64,000 nt of DNA, taken from contig OW203987.1 in the NCBI GenBank assembly GCA_934047225.1, positions 4,739,501 through 4,803,500 on the forward strand. The letters are read 5' to 3'. Numbering within the stretch: position 1 is the stretch's first letter; the number at the start of each line of letters is the position of its first letter. A program made the position numbers and the translations under genes. The notes under the pieces are model-generated. The model made no database searches and was not told the origin of the DNA. It saw only the letters and a program-made list of their open reading frames with translations. Positions 21,332 to 33,300 of this stretch are shown here, one piece after another. The stretch is from Ypsolopha sequella (Eukaryota > Arthropoda > Insecta > Lepidoptera > Ypsolophidae).

Positions 21332-24300
21332 CTGTGAATAACACGACAGTTAGAACAAAATACAAACAGAATTAGCCTAATTTTTACACTAAATACTTAT
21401 ATGATGGAAACATATTTATTATAAACAACGAACACTAATCTATAAAGCTTACCAGACATAATATTAGTAATGGCAGGGTGCTGAGCTCCCTGCATCTGAC
21501 CTAAAGCTGCGTGAGTCATCGCCGCTTGCAAGTGAGCGTTGTTTTGAGCGTTGGCACCTGTAAAGATAGAAAGCTAATTAAATATTTAAAAAATCCCTTT
21601 TCTCTGTAGTAATATTACAAAATACTGTGCGTCTCTTTGTCTGTTTGTGACCTTATAACTCTGCAACCAATGAACGGATCACGATAAGACTTCTGCAGCG
21701 GGATAGGTTATAACCTGGGCCAACATGTTGGCAAAGTTTTGATTCTGAAGATGACAAAAAAAGCTAATAGGTTCTTAAATAAAGAGATACTCACTAAGAT
21801 GCGCAAGCGCAGAGTAAGCAGCAGGGTCCATCTGGTGCTGGTGCTGATGTGAATGTCTGAGCGCTGCCATGTGCGCCGGGGAGGTTGGCAGCGATGGCCG
21901 TGACTTGCCAGGCGATGGCGAACCTAGCAAATACAATCATATCATCAACATAACATCAAACTTAGATTCATATACCACAAGCAAATACCTGGTGGTTCAG
22001 TAATAAGAAAAGACTGTACATTTATTAAGTCATAAAAAGTTCAATAATATCATACAGCTTTGACAGTGCTGGTAATGTTTTTTTAATGATATTGTTCGTT
22101 AAAATTTCAACTTGATGAAATGCTTAACTTGGGTCGAATGTAGTCATTAACTGAATCAGGATATTTTATTATTTAATCCTGTGTTTGTGAAAATCTTAAA
22201 ATTAGATAATTATAACATTGTTTGCAACTAACCAATATAGGCATGTGGTGACGTGGTATGATTACTGTGTGTAGGCGAGTGGTTGGAGTAAGGCGGTGAC
22301 AGAGTGGAGTTCATCGCACCGCCACCGTACGACGGCGGCTGCAGGGTTTGGCCCGTCTGCGGACAAAACTACATTCTGTTAGTATGGGGAATTTTTAATA
22401 CTTGTATGTCATGCTTATGTCATTGGAATAGTTATTATTGACAAGATAATCCTAAGCTAACAAACCTTAACGCAGTCCTCGTAGCTGGGCGGTTGCTTGT
22501 GCGGCATGAGCTGGTCCATGCTCGCGAACTGCGCCAGTGCGTTCGAGTACAGCGAAGACGCGTCGTATGGTGACGGTAGATCCTAGGGCAATTAACAATT
22601 TAGTGTGGGATACTGGATAAACACGATTAGTCTTTTGATACTAGATTGAAATTAGAAATTATTTTTAAAAATAGCTCTCCTATTCATGATATTTTTAAAT
22701 CGGAAATGTATAAAGCGCACTTCAAGATACGAATAACAACATTAAATTCCAACCTGTAAATTTTGAAGCGGTGATTCAACCGGGCTCAGACTAGAGCCCA
22801 AACTTTCCACGCTTTGTGGCACTTCCTGTGCCACTTTCTTGTTGTTCTTTTTTACACTGGGCTTCCTACAAACACAAAAGGCAATATATTAAACTTTGGA
22901 ACATTAAATCTTATTCCTTCAAATATATAGTTAATTTTAGCTTTTTAGACGTACCGTCTGATCTGCGAATGCTGCAGATTGTTGTTGTCATAGGGCGAAG
23001 GGTCCTGTGGACTGTCGGGCCCCGCTTTCGCTCGCCCCTTCTTCGGTTTGCCTTTCGCCTGCGACGTGATCACTGTAGGCTGACTTATCAGCTGCGGGTG
23101 AGGGTTTGGCGAAGCTGAAAGGAGTTCAGAATATAAAAGTTGCGTTTTTTTTTTCAAAGTAAAAGTTGTTGTTGTTGCAGTGTTTTGTCTTAGCTGGATC
23201 CTAATCAGTGATGCAGAAATGAGGAAGGGTAAGAGTTTTGCTCTGCTGCATTAGAAAAAGGAAAAGGTGACTATGAGATCTAGTGGTTGATCTCAATTAA
23301 CAAATCTTTTAGTTTGGAAATATCTAGGTTTCTAACGATACAGTAAAATGAGAGATAAAAATACATGTATTTTTTTATAATTTAGCTTGTCAAACCAATA
23401 GGTATATAAACAAACACGATGAAAAATAAAACAAGATGAGAAGATCTGGTAGGATAAGTGTAAGAGACAGGTGTGAGTGAGTATACGTATCTATGAATCT
23501 TGTTCAATTACAACCTAAAAAGTCATATGAATCTGTACAAAAAACTAGGTTTAAAGAAGTAAAAAGCCGAACACTTACGATACTTACACATGAGATGATG
23601 ATGTGTTTGTGGAGGTGGTCTCGGACAGTGTTCGTCCAGCAACCTCACAATATCATCATGCATCCTCTCTTGTGCAACATCCCTTGGCAGTCGATCCATG
23701 TGATCTGTGATCTCTCTATTCGCCATCGCGTCGAGGAGGGCTCGACACGCGCCATACGAGCCTTCTCGGGCGCCTAGAAATAGGGGAGTTTCGTCCTGGG
23801 GAGAAAGTGATAGTTGGTTAGATAAGACATTCAAATTAAAACTGTATTTTATGGAGTGCATGGATTTTTTTATACTTTTTTACACACGTAACCGCCAAAT
23901 TAATAGTCGCTAAACTGCTAAACAGTTTGTTGGCGATACGCTCTCACAATTTTTGTTTCTTAAATAAGCATTATAGGTACTAACTTGAAATCTAATACTT
24001 ATGGAGTCTCAAAAAATGTAGGAAATTATATCTATACATTTAAGTTTTAATTATTTAGAGAAAATAATAATGTGCTTTTTAATTTATCCTTTAAGTGTAC
24101 CAATTTTTGACATATTTTTATACATACATTACAGGACTACATTACATAACTTGGGAGTTAGGTACTCCCTAGTTTTCTCTCCATAACAGTTTTTGGACGA
24201 TTGCGTTCCTTGGAAGTTCCAGGAACTGTTGCACGGTGATAGTCGTTAAAAATAGCACAGAAAAAATCATAATAGCACCGCTTGCTGTATTGGTGTCTTC

Positions 24301-27300
24301 ACACCATAAAAAAACGTAGCTATACGATAAATAAACAAGTGTCTCAGATGGCCCTGGACATCAAAGATCTCTCACCTTATCATCCTGCGCGTCCCTATTG
24401 GCGCCTTGCATCAACAGCACATTGACAGCATCAACATTGTTGACGGCGGCCGCCCAATGCAGGGCGGTCTTACCGCTGTTGTCTGCCGCGTTACTGTCTG
24501 CGTCGGCGTTAATAAGGTCTTCTACCATGCCTTCGATTGCCAACCTGGGAAATAAATTCGTCAATACCGGAAAAAACTGAGTAATAAAAACTTTATGGAG
24601 TAAAATTTCCACGTTCCATAGAACCAGCAGCCACAGTTCCTCTTATTATATAAGTATTAAAATAAAATCTTTTAATTGTAAAATAAGCCGATATATCACC
24701 TGGCAGCAAGAATCAACGGCGTTGTCCCATCATGCATCCTCGCGTTCAGATTGGTCGCCCTGTTCCTTAGCAGTATTTGGAAGACTCCCATAGCATCAGC
24801 GGCCACTGCCGCGTGCAGCGGGGTTCTTCCAGTGTTGTCTTGCGAGTTGGCGTCAGCGCCCGCGTCAAGGAGACGTTTAGCTGCGTCAGCGCGGGCGTAC
24901 CTGTTGAAAATATGTCAGGAATAAATGACTTTAAAATAAAATATGTCTGGTAAACTTGAGGAACCGCATTCAGCATTATTTTTTTTTTTTTTTTTTTTAA
25001 TCTTATTTATTTTACAAGCCATACATCTTAAGATTAATTCGGCTTAAAAATAATTACAATGTTGGACGATGTGTAAAACAGTTAGAATTACTACTATGAG
25101 TGTTTTTATAATATTCAGATCTAAGGTTCAGTGAGTCAATTATGAAATTTACAAATCTATCACTATATTCTACTGTGAACCCTGAACTTAAGATTTGATG
25201 GAGAAAGAAGAGAAAATCGCCAGTAGAGCATCGAGTTTCATTTAAGAAATCCAACCTACATTGTTCGTTGATTTTACACTCGAGGACTAAGTGTAGGAGG
25301 TCCTCTTCTCTCTCACATCGTGTACAGTTTGGATCGTCTCTTTTTTTCATGATGAAGTTAAACTTGTTAAGTGGGATGTGGTAAGTTCGAGTTCGGAAGC
25401 ATATAACTAGATATTTTCTGTTGAGGTTTCTTGAGGCGAACCAAGGTACGCGAGGTGGTTCTTCTACAATGGTCCTGTACCAGATGCCCTTGTTTTGAGA
25501 GCACTCATTAAAATATGATTTAAATTTTATGTAATTGTCGTTTTTAATTTTTGAAAGATGATCAGTATAGTGCGGTACGGTGTCGAGAGGTATGCCGTTC
25601 TGTAGAGCTTTGGATGCAAGTGAGTCTGCTATCTCATTACCCCTGACGCCCACGTGTGAAGGAATCCATTGTAGACGAACTTCAACCCCGTTACGTATCA
25701 ATCTATGGATACATTTAATAATGAGGTAAGCTTCGTTTCTACCGACACTACCGCCCTTAGCACTTCTTAACAAATGTTGTAGACTACTCTTAGAATCTGT
25801 AAAGATTACAATTTTATGGTATGGTGTCGACTCTATGTAGTGTGCTGCTTCATTAATTGCTGTCAGTTCAACTCCCATTATAGGTATACACGGATTTTCA
25901 ATATGAAATTTGGCCCCAAAATCTGCAGCTTCATCGTAAAACGCGCAACTAGAACCGTCTCTAGTTTTGGACCCGTCAGTGTAAATTTGAATGTAATCTG
26001 AGAACTGTATGTCTATCATATCTTCGGTACGTTGCTTAAGATCGAGAATGGGTAGTTGAGCTTTAGGTTTATTAATAGTGTTCACTCTATGAATTATGAT
26101 TTTATCCCAGGGGAGTGTTTTAATATCAAAGGAGAGCAGAAATTGGGGCAAAATTTCAAATTTTGACATAGGTAAGTTGGAATAGTTTCTGAAACTCTCA
26201 AGCAGAAGTGGAAATTGATTTTTGCGCCAATATCTTGTGCCCGAATTTAATGTGTTGTCTAATATTTCTAATTGTTTTTTCAAATGATCGGATGTTCTGG
26301 AAGAAAGTTTCAAAAAGTATTTGTCGCTTAAATATATTCTTCTAAGACTCAAGGGTGGGATACATAGTTCGCTTTCCATTGTAAAAATGGGGGTGTCTCG
26401 AATAAAGCTTCCACATAGGCGAAGACATTGGTTTTGAATTACGTCCAACCTCTGTAGGAGCTTAGGGTTGGCGTTACCGTAAATGATACATCCATAGTCG
26501 AGTCGAGATCGCACCAGTGATAAATAAAGTCTTCTTAAGTGAGTTGGATGGACACCCCACTTTGAACTACCTATGCAAGTAAGGACATTAACGTATGGAA
26601 TACATTTTTGGGCAGTTTCTAAGACATGTCGGGTCCAGTTCAGGCGACCGTCCACCCAAACACCTAAAAACTTAGTACAATTAGTGAAATCAATTTCAGT
26701 ATTATTTATTCGTATACAAATAGGAGGCACTTTATATTTTCTAGTTAGGATGCAGACTTTAGTCTTTGAGAGAGATATTTCTAATCCAATTTCCTGCAAC
26801 ATTCTTACAAAGTTGTTAAGACTTGATTGAATGATACTAGCACAAAAATCAATACTTTGATTAATACAGTACAAAGCGAAGTCGTCGGCATATTGTGAGA
26901 CCTTAACTGTCTTAATGAGTGTGTTGCATAATTTAATTGTGACTATATTGAATAAAATAGGTGACATTGGGTCACCTTGCGCTAAGCCCTGTCTACTTAT
27001 TCTTGTTATTTCTGTACCGTCCCGTAGCCTATATGTCAAAACTCTTTCTTTTAAAAATTCTCTAATATATCTACATATGTGCAGATCGACATCAAATTCA
27101 AATAAAGAGTTTATAAGAGGTTCAATTGCCACATTGTTATAAGCGTTACTTATGTCTCCGTAAGCGCACAAAACGTATTCCTTGTTTATAAAAGCAGTTT
27201 CTGTATCTACAATGAACCTACTAAGATTGTCTTGACAAGAAAGTCCACGGCGGAAACCCAAAGTGCTACTATTAAATAGTTTGTTGCTTTCGAAATGATG

Positions 27301-30300
27301 TTCAAGACGACGAGTTATCATTAAATTAAAAGTCTTGCAAAGGCAGTTAATGAGTGAGATAGGACGATACTTATCAGTATTTCTCTTTGGTATGGCAATA
27401 AGTTTGATCCTACGCCACTGCTCTGGTATCTCACCTTTTTTATAAATTGTATTAAATATGTGCAGGAGATATTCTTTCGCGTTATCCGGTAAATGACTAA
27501 TCATAGAATAAGTAATAGTATCTAAACCAGCCGAAGTATCTACTCTTTTAAGAGTCAAGATAAGTTCTGAAAGTGTAAATAAAACAGGATTGGAACCATT
27601 TATATTGTAATCTAAGGGCTGGAAGGAAACACTATCAGGAGTGAGTTCTGTTACAAAGGAGACTGCGGTACTTTCTGGTAAGTAATGTTTAGGGCTTCGG
27701 TAACCTTTAAGCCATCTGAGTTTCCTCCAGACCTCACGGCTGGGCGTATTGTAGTTTATGCTGTCACAAAACTGTTGCCAGGAGTTCCTTTTAGCAAGTT
27801 TTATTAATTTTCGAGCAATAATTACTTTTTCTTTGTAAATTAAATAGTTTTCGACCGTGCGTAATTTCCTAAAGTTCTTAAGAGATAATCGTCTCTCAGC
27901 TACTGCCTTCGATAAATCAGGATTCCACCAAGGTTTTGGCTTGAATTTTTTTGGGTTAAAATCGGTTTTAATATATGGGATGTTTTTGTTAGCACTTTCT
28001 TCAATTATTTCTATGAGTTTATCGTAGTTACTTTGTACATTATCTCCGAAATCTAAACCCTCACATGCAGATTCTATGTGTTGAGTGTATTCTACCCAGT
28101 TGGCCTTTTTGATGTTCCTTTTTAATTCGGAGCTATATTGATTATTGAGTACTGTCTAACGTTTTAATAGAAATAATGAGGTGGTCACTGCCAAAAGATT
28201 CGTTAGTGACGTTCCAATCGAAGTCGAGTGAGAGATCAGCACTACAAAAAGAGATATCAGGTGATGTGCATACTAAACTATCATTAAGCTTAGCGTAACG
28301 GGTGCAGTCTCCATTGTTAAGAAATACGTAATTATGTTTTATGCTAGTGTCCGATAAAAGCCTACCCCGTGTGTCAGTTGTGTATGACCAAGCCGTGTGA
28401 TGAGCATTGAAGTCTCCGACTATCAGAGTTTTCTCAGAAAAGTGTCTGAAAAGCTCCTGATAGTCCCCCACGCTCACTGTGACATTTGTGGGAGAATAGA
28501 CCCCTAGGATATGTTGAAGTTTATTGCTATTAAGGACTTCAAGACACAAAACGTCAATATTATTATAATTTCTTGGGAGAATTTTTAGTCTACAATTTAT
28601 AGATTGGTGGACTAGGATAGCTAAGCCTGCATATCCGTCTGCTCGATCCTTTCTAAAGACAGAGTAACCTGCTAAATTAATTTGATGTTCACATTGGAGC
28701 CAAGTTTCAGAAAGAATGCATATATGAACTTTTTCATTATGCAGATATGAATCCAATTCACTTAATTTTGGTATTAGACTTTGACAGTTCCATTGAATAA
28801 TATTAAGTTTGAAACCTATAGTCAAGTCCATTAAATCACACAAAACAAGAGACAAAAAAAAAAAAAAAAAAAAAAAGATAAAAAAGAAGAAAAAATCAAA
28901 AATAGATAATACTTACCTAAAAGTGACCTACTTATCTATATTAGGATTTTTCTTACGAGATAAGAGCTTTAGTTTAACAATGATACGTGAGAGTCTGTTC
29001 TTAACACTACGATACGAGATGATCGGTATCAAGTCAGTAAACATTTCAGTTAAGGCACCAATTTCTTCTGTGAAACTGTAAGTAATTTCTGATATGTCCT
29101 TAACTCCATATGTTTGAGTGAGATACTCCTTAACTTGTTTTCCAGATATTGGATACGTTTTGCCGGAGACGTTTGTAAAATTATCCAAGTGATCCCAATC
29201 AATTGATTCCAGATCGCTATGATGTGTTCTTTTGAGTTTCTTTCCACTCTTGGATTTGTAAACTTCATCTGAGCTGGACTGGGAAGACTTATCATCAAAG
29301 TCCTCATCACTGCTTTCGTTGACAGGTATATTGTTTTCTTTTGTTGTTTCAGACTCCATGAAATCAGTAGTAGTGGAAGATTCAGTGGGTGGATGTGGCC
29401 GCTTGAAAACTGGTGTCTCCGTGTGTGTAATTTGGTTAACAGCATTCGTGTCATTGGTATTATCCGGGCATTTAGAGGCTACGTGGCCATCTTTTTTGCA
29501 TATAAAACAAGTCATTGTGTCTGATGACAAATAGATCCAGTAATTCGTTTTTTCAAAATCAATACTTATTTTTTCTGGAAGTCGGATGAAATCTTCAGGA
29601 GTTACGTAGATTTGTCTTCGGAAACTTAGAATGTGATTGAAGCCCGTTTCATTGAAACCAGCACGCAGAAAAGAGATGGGTGACTGTGGCGTGATATTCA
29701 TTTCTAGCAATTTTTTTTCAATTTCGATGTGCGGTATAATTGGACACACGTTGGATATGATGATACGTCTGTTTCTGCTTATCAGCGGTCGGATGGGTAG
29801 TTTTTGGTTTTGAATTGTGACATACTTTTGACTGTCAATGATCTCATCAGCGATTACCTTTGAGGAAACGTAGATACAAATTCTATTGTTTGAAATTCTT
29901 GACAAAAAACGGATTTGGGATGGGTCGATTATTCTTCCTAAAGCTTGAGCATAATCTTTAATTTGGACGTTTTCTAAAGCATCGATGACAATTGCTTGGT
30001 CCTTTTTAGGGAACATGGTGTTTTGTGTCACAGTAGCATAACTGGGGTTATTGTCTAACGTTTGGGAGTTCATTTTGTTCCTGTAGTCAGAAACAGTTGG
30101 CAAGTTGCAATGTTGTCACTTATTGAAAAACCAAAAGTCCGATTCCATCATTAGGCACTTTACACAGTGAGGGTAAAAAGAAATTTCACTCGTGGAAAAA
30201 TGATTCACTAGCGCGCGCAGGTAACAACCGGTCTCGGTGACAGAACACAGACGACTGATTATTTTTTCTTATTTTTGAATAAAAACAATTATAATTAACT

Positions 30301-33300
30301 TGTGCGTTTGGCAACAAGGTCGTTGCAAATAACTTACATTTTAGGGAATATATGACGAGACCATTGTTTATTGATACACTTTCTTTTGTATCTCATTTTG
30401 GTTTGCCGAACGATATAATCTAGCAAAACTTCATTTGCTGTGCAAAATATTCTGTTAAATAAACGAACTCAACTGACCTTGCTGCTAGATGTAAGCTCGT
30501 CTCCCCAGTCTTGTCCATAGCGGCATTGAGTTGCGCCCCTTGCGCTACCAGCTCGGATATGATGTGCGCAGTCTGTTCATCTTCAGCGTCAGACCCAGTG
30601 TCCAGGCCCCCGCCTCGTACTGCGGCTACCATCAGGGGAGTCATGCCGAGGGGACCGCGGGCATCGACATCCGTGTGGGGGTCGTGCTGGGGAGTAAAAT
30701 TGTTCCGTTAATGTTTTTGTATCAAAGAAAAACCATTTGAGTAAACAAATTGTGTGGGATTTAAAATTCTTTGACGTTATTCAGTAAAGCACTGACCGTA
30801 AACTGTGTATAAGATTGTCCTTTTTAGATTGAGTTATTCAGCTCTAAGGACGACACCAACAAAATTGACATTTAAAAATATTACTTACGATAGCTGGTGG
30901 CGTCATCATACTCGGCGGCACTCTGATATCAGCCGCATCCAAATGTTGTTGAGTCCACACCCTCGAATCGTGGCCGGCTTCTTCATAGTCCGTGATCGCC
31001 GTGTGGTCAGACGCGTAGCCACCTGGGACACCATTAGCATCTCCTGGACCTCGCGCCCTTTTAGCCCTGGGAGGTGCTGACCCATCATCGTCATCATCCG
31101 ACCAGTGTGGAGGTCCCATGTGACCCCCATTTATGTCAACGTCGATACATCCCATGGAACCTTTGTTAAGGTTCCTCATCTCCTGGCCATCTGGACCACG
31201 ACGCCTTGAGCGACGGCGTGTCGACGAGTTGTTTCGGATGAATCCTTCTGGGAACCATGTTATGCCAGCAGCGCGTTTTCTTTGCGCGGTTACTAATACT
31301 CCGATTAGTAAACCGGCGAGAAGGACCAAAATTATTCCAATGAAAACGTATTTGGAATTAGTTGGTGTGTCGGTAGTGCTGTCGGCTGTGGTTACTCCTT
31401 TAACTTGAAAGATGGGAAAGTCTGGTGATAATGAATGCTTGGATGCTGTAGCTGCTAAGAAATCTGCCGCTTCTCGAGCTGAGAAGAAACATTCTGATGA
31501 CGCCATCGTTGTGCATTTTCTGTTGTCAATTTCCAAGTAAACTTGCACGCCCGATTGTCTTCTTTCAGTAAATATAATTTGATGTTTCTTCCCAATTTCT
31601 GTGTCTTGAAGGCCAATATCCGCCGATCCCTTCCAAGGGAATACCATATCGTTTCCCAGATGGTCTTTCTTTATCAGTATAGTTGTTCGTAGTTGATGGC
31701 CCATGTCTCTTAAGAAAGCTATCGAATTTTCCTTGAATGTTCTCACGTCCATGAGTAAAATTACAGACATAACGCCTTCAGCTAAGTCGGGAGGTTCGTT
31801 TTCACAGTCAAGACCATCCCAGTTGCATTCAGCGTTGTTACAACCGTAGTCGCAATGTCCATTGGCGTAATGCTTTTGGCAGTAGGCGTCATATATCGGA
31901 TTACATCTCTGTAAGGACTTCTCACAATCTCTTCCGTCGAACAGACAAGCCTGAGTGTTGCAGACTTCGTTGCATTCGCCGTTCTGGAAGACTTCCCAGC
32001 ACTTGATTGGAGCCGTGCAGTTTGCCCAAGGATTTATTCCTAAAGAACAATCATTGCCATCGAATTCGCAAGCAAATGAGTTACATTCTTCATCACATCT
32101 ATGGTCTCCTTGCTTCTCTTTGCAGCCCATTTTCACACATTGTTCTCTTTGGAAAGCCAAATCGAGTTCTTGTAAAGTCATTCCGGAGTTTTTGTTGTAA
32201 AGTCCACTAACAGGACTTCCATAGCCTCCTCTGGCGTGTGGATCGTGGATGTCACAGTTCTTGCCAGTCCATTGTCTCGGGCAGTAGCAGAGATAGTCAC
32301 CAGGTTTGTCAATACAACGCGCTTCAGGGTGTTTGCAAGGGTTGCTGAGGCATTCATTCATCGAGTCGATCTCGCAGTTGATTCCTGATAAGCCTGATAG
32401 ACAATCGCAGACGTAGCCTCCAATTTCTGATGTTCGACAGTAACCGCCATTCTGACAAGGGTTGGAATCGCAAGCGTATCCAGAGTATTCGCAGTTTTTG
32501 CCATAAGAACCTTCACTGCAAAGGCAATCGTGTCCACCTTGAATAGCTGTACAAATTCCGCCATTTTGGCAAGGAGAATTCGCACAGAAGTTGACTTTGG
32601 CATCACAATGTCTTCCCATGAATCCAGGTTTGCAGTTGCAATGGTAATCGTTGACTAGTTGCACACAATCTTGCGTTCCAAAGTTGGAGCAAGGGTTAGA
32701 TAAGCATTCGTTGATATCTCCCTCACACCTTGGTCCAACGAAACCAGGTGGGCATTTACACTCAAAGCCGCCAACTTTATCTATGCAAGTTCCGTTGTTA
32801 TGACAAGCATCTTGCTTGCAATCGTTGACGTTGATTTCACAAATCTTCCCTAGAGTTCCAAACGGACATGAGCATGAAAAGTTATCAACTAAATCGTGGC
32901 AAGTTCCTCCGTTTTGACAGGGATTGGGTAGACAATCATTCACATTAAGCTCACAGTTCTGTCCTTGGAAGCCTTTGGCACACTGGCATTGGTAAGTTCC
33001 AACCAAATCCTTGCAAACAGCTCCGTTTTGGCACGGGGCTGATTCACATTCGTTGATCTCCTTCTGGCAATATGAACCAGTATATCCGTCGAGACAGTGA
33101 CAGCGGTGAGAGTTACCGATGTCTTCGCAAGTTCCATTGTTGCACAGCTGTTTTAGATTCACACCTGTAAACAAGCACAATATAATAAGTTTCATCAATA
33201 TATTAAAAACAACGAAAATTGTGTTTAAAGTTTATTTTTCTGTAACTTCGTTATAAAATGGTCCCGCAAAGTCTACGCCATACTACCGACAATATAAAGA

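Larger units (their letters stand above)
24985..30257 (-). mobile_element. Full-length RNase H-bearing LINE in a Notch intron
   Basis: Structure on the minus strand: CAGTCGTCTGTG 5' end, about 150-bp 5' UTR, ORF1, ORF2, short 3' UTR and a polyA tail (T run from about 24,985 on the plus strand). The target duplication ATTATTTTTT is at 24,975-24,984 and 30,258-30,267. EN, RT and RNase H plus a one-knuckle ORF1 suggest the I/LOA/Jockey group. It lies in the intron between two ankyrin exons, in the same sense as Notch. Confidence 0.9.

Noticed and set aside
28853..28880. A-rich run on the plus strand as a polyA tail of another insertion
   Set aside because: It lies in the short spacer between LINE ORF1 and ORF2 with no target duplication; the true tail with TSD is at 24,985.
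30805..33200. Several plus-strand reading frames across Notch exon 16 and neighbours
   Set aside because: They run antisense to well-conserved Notch coding sequence and have no recognisable domains.
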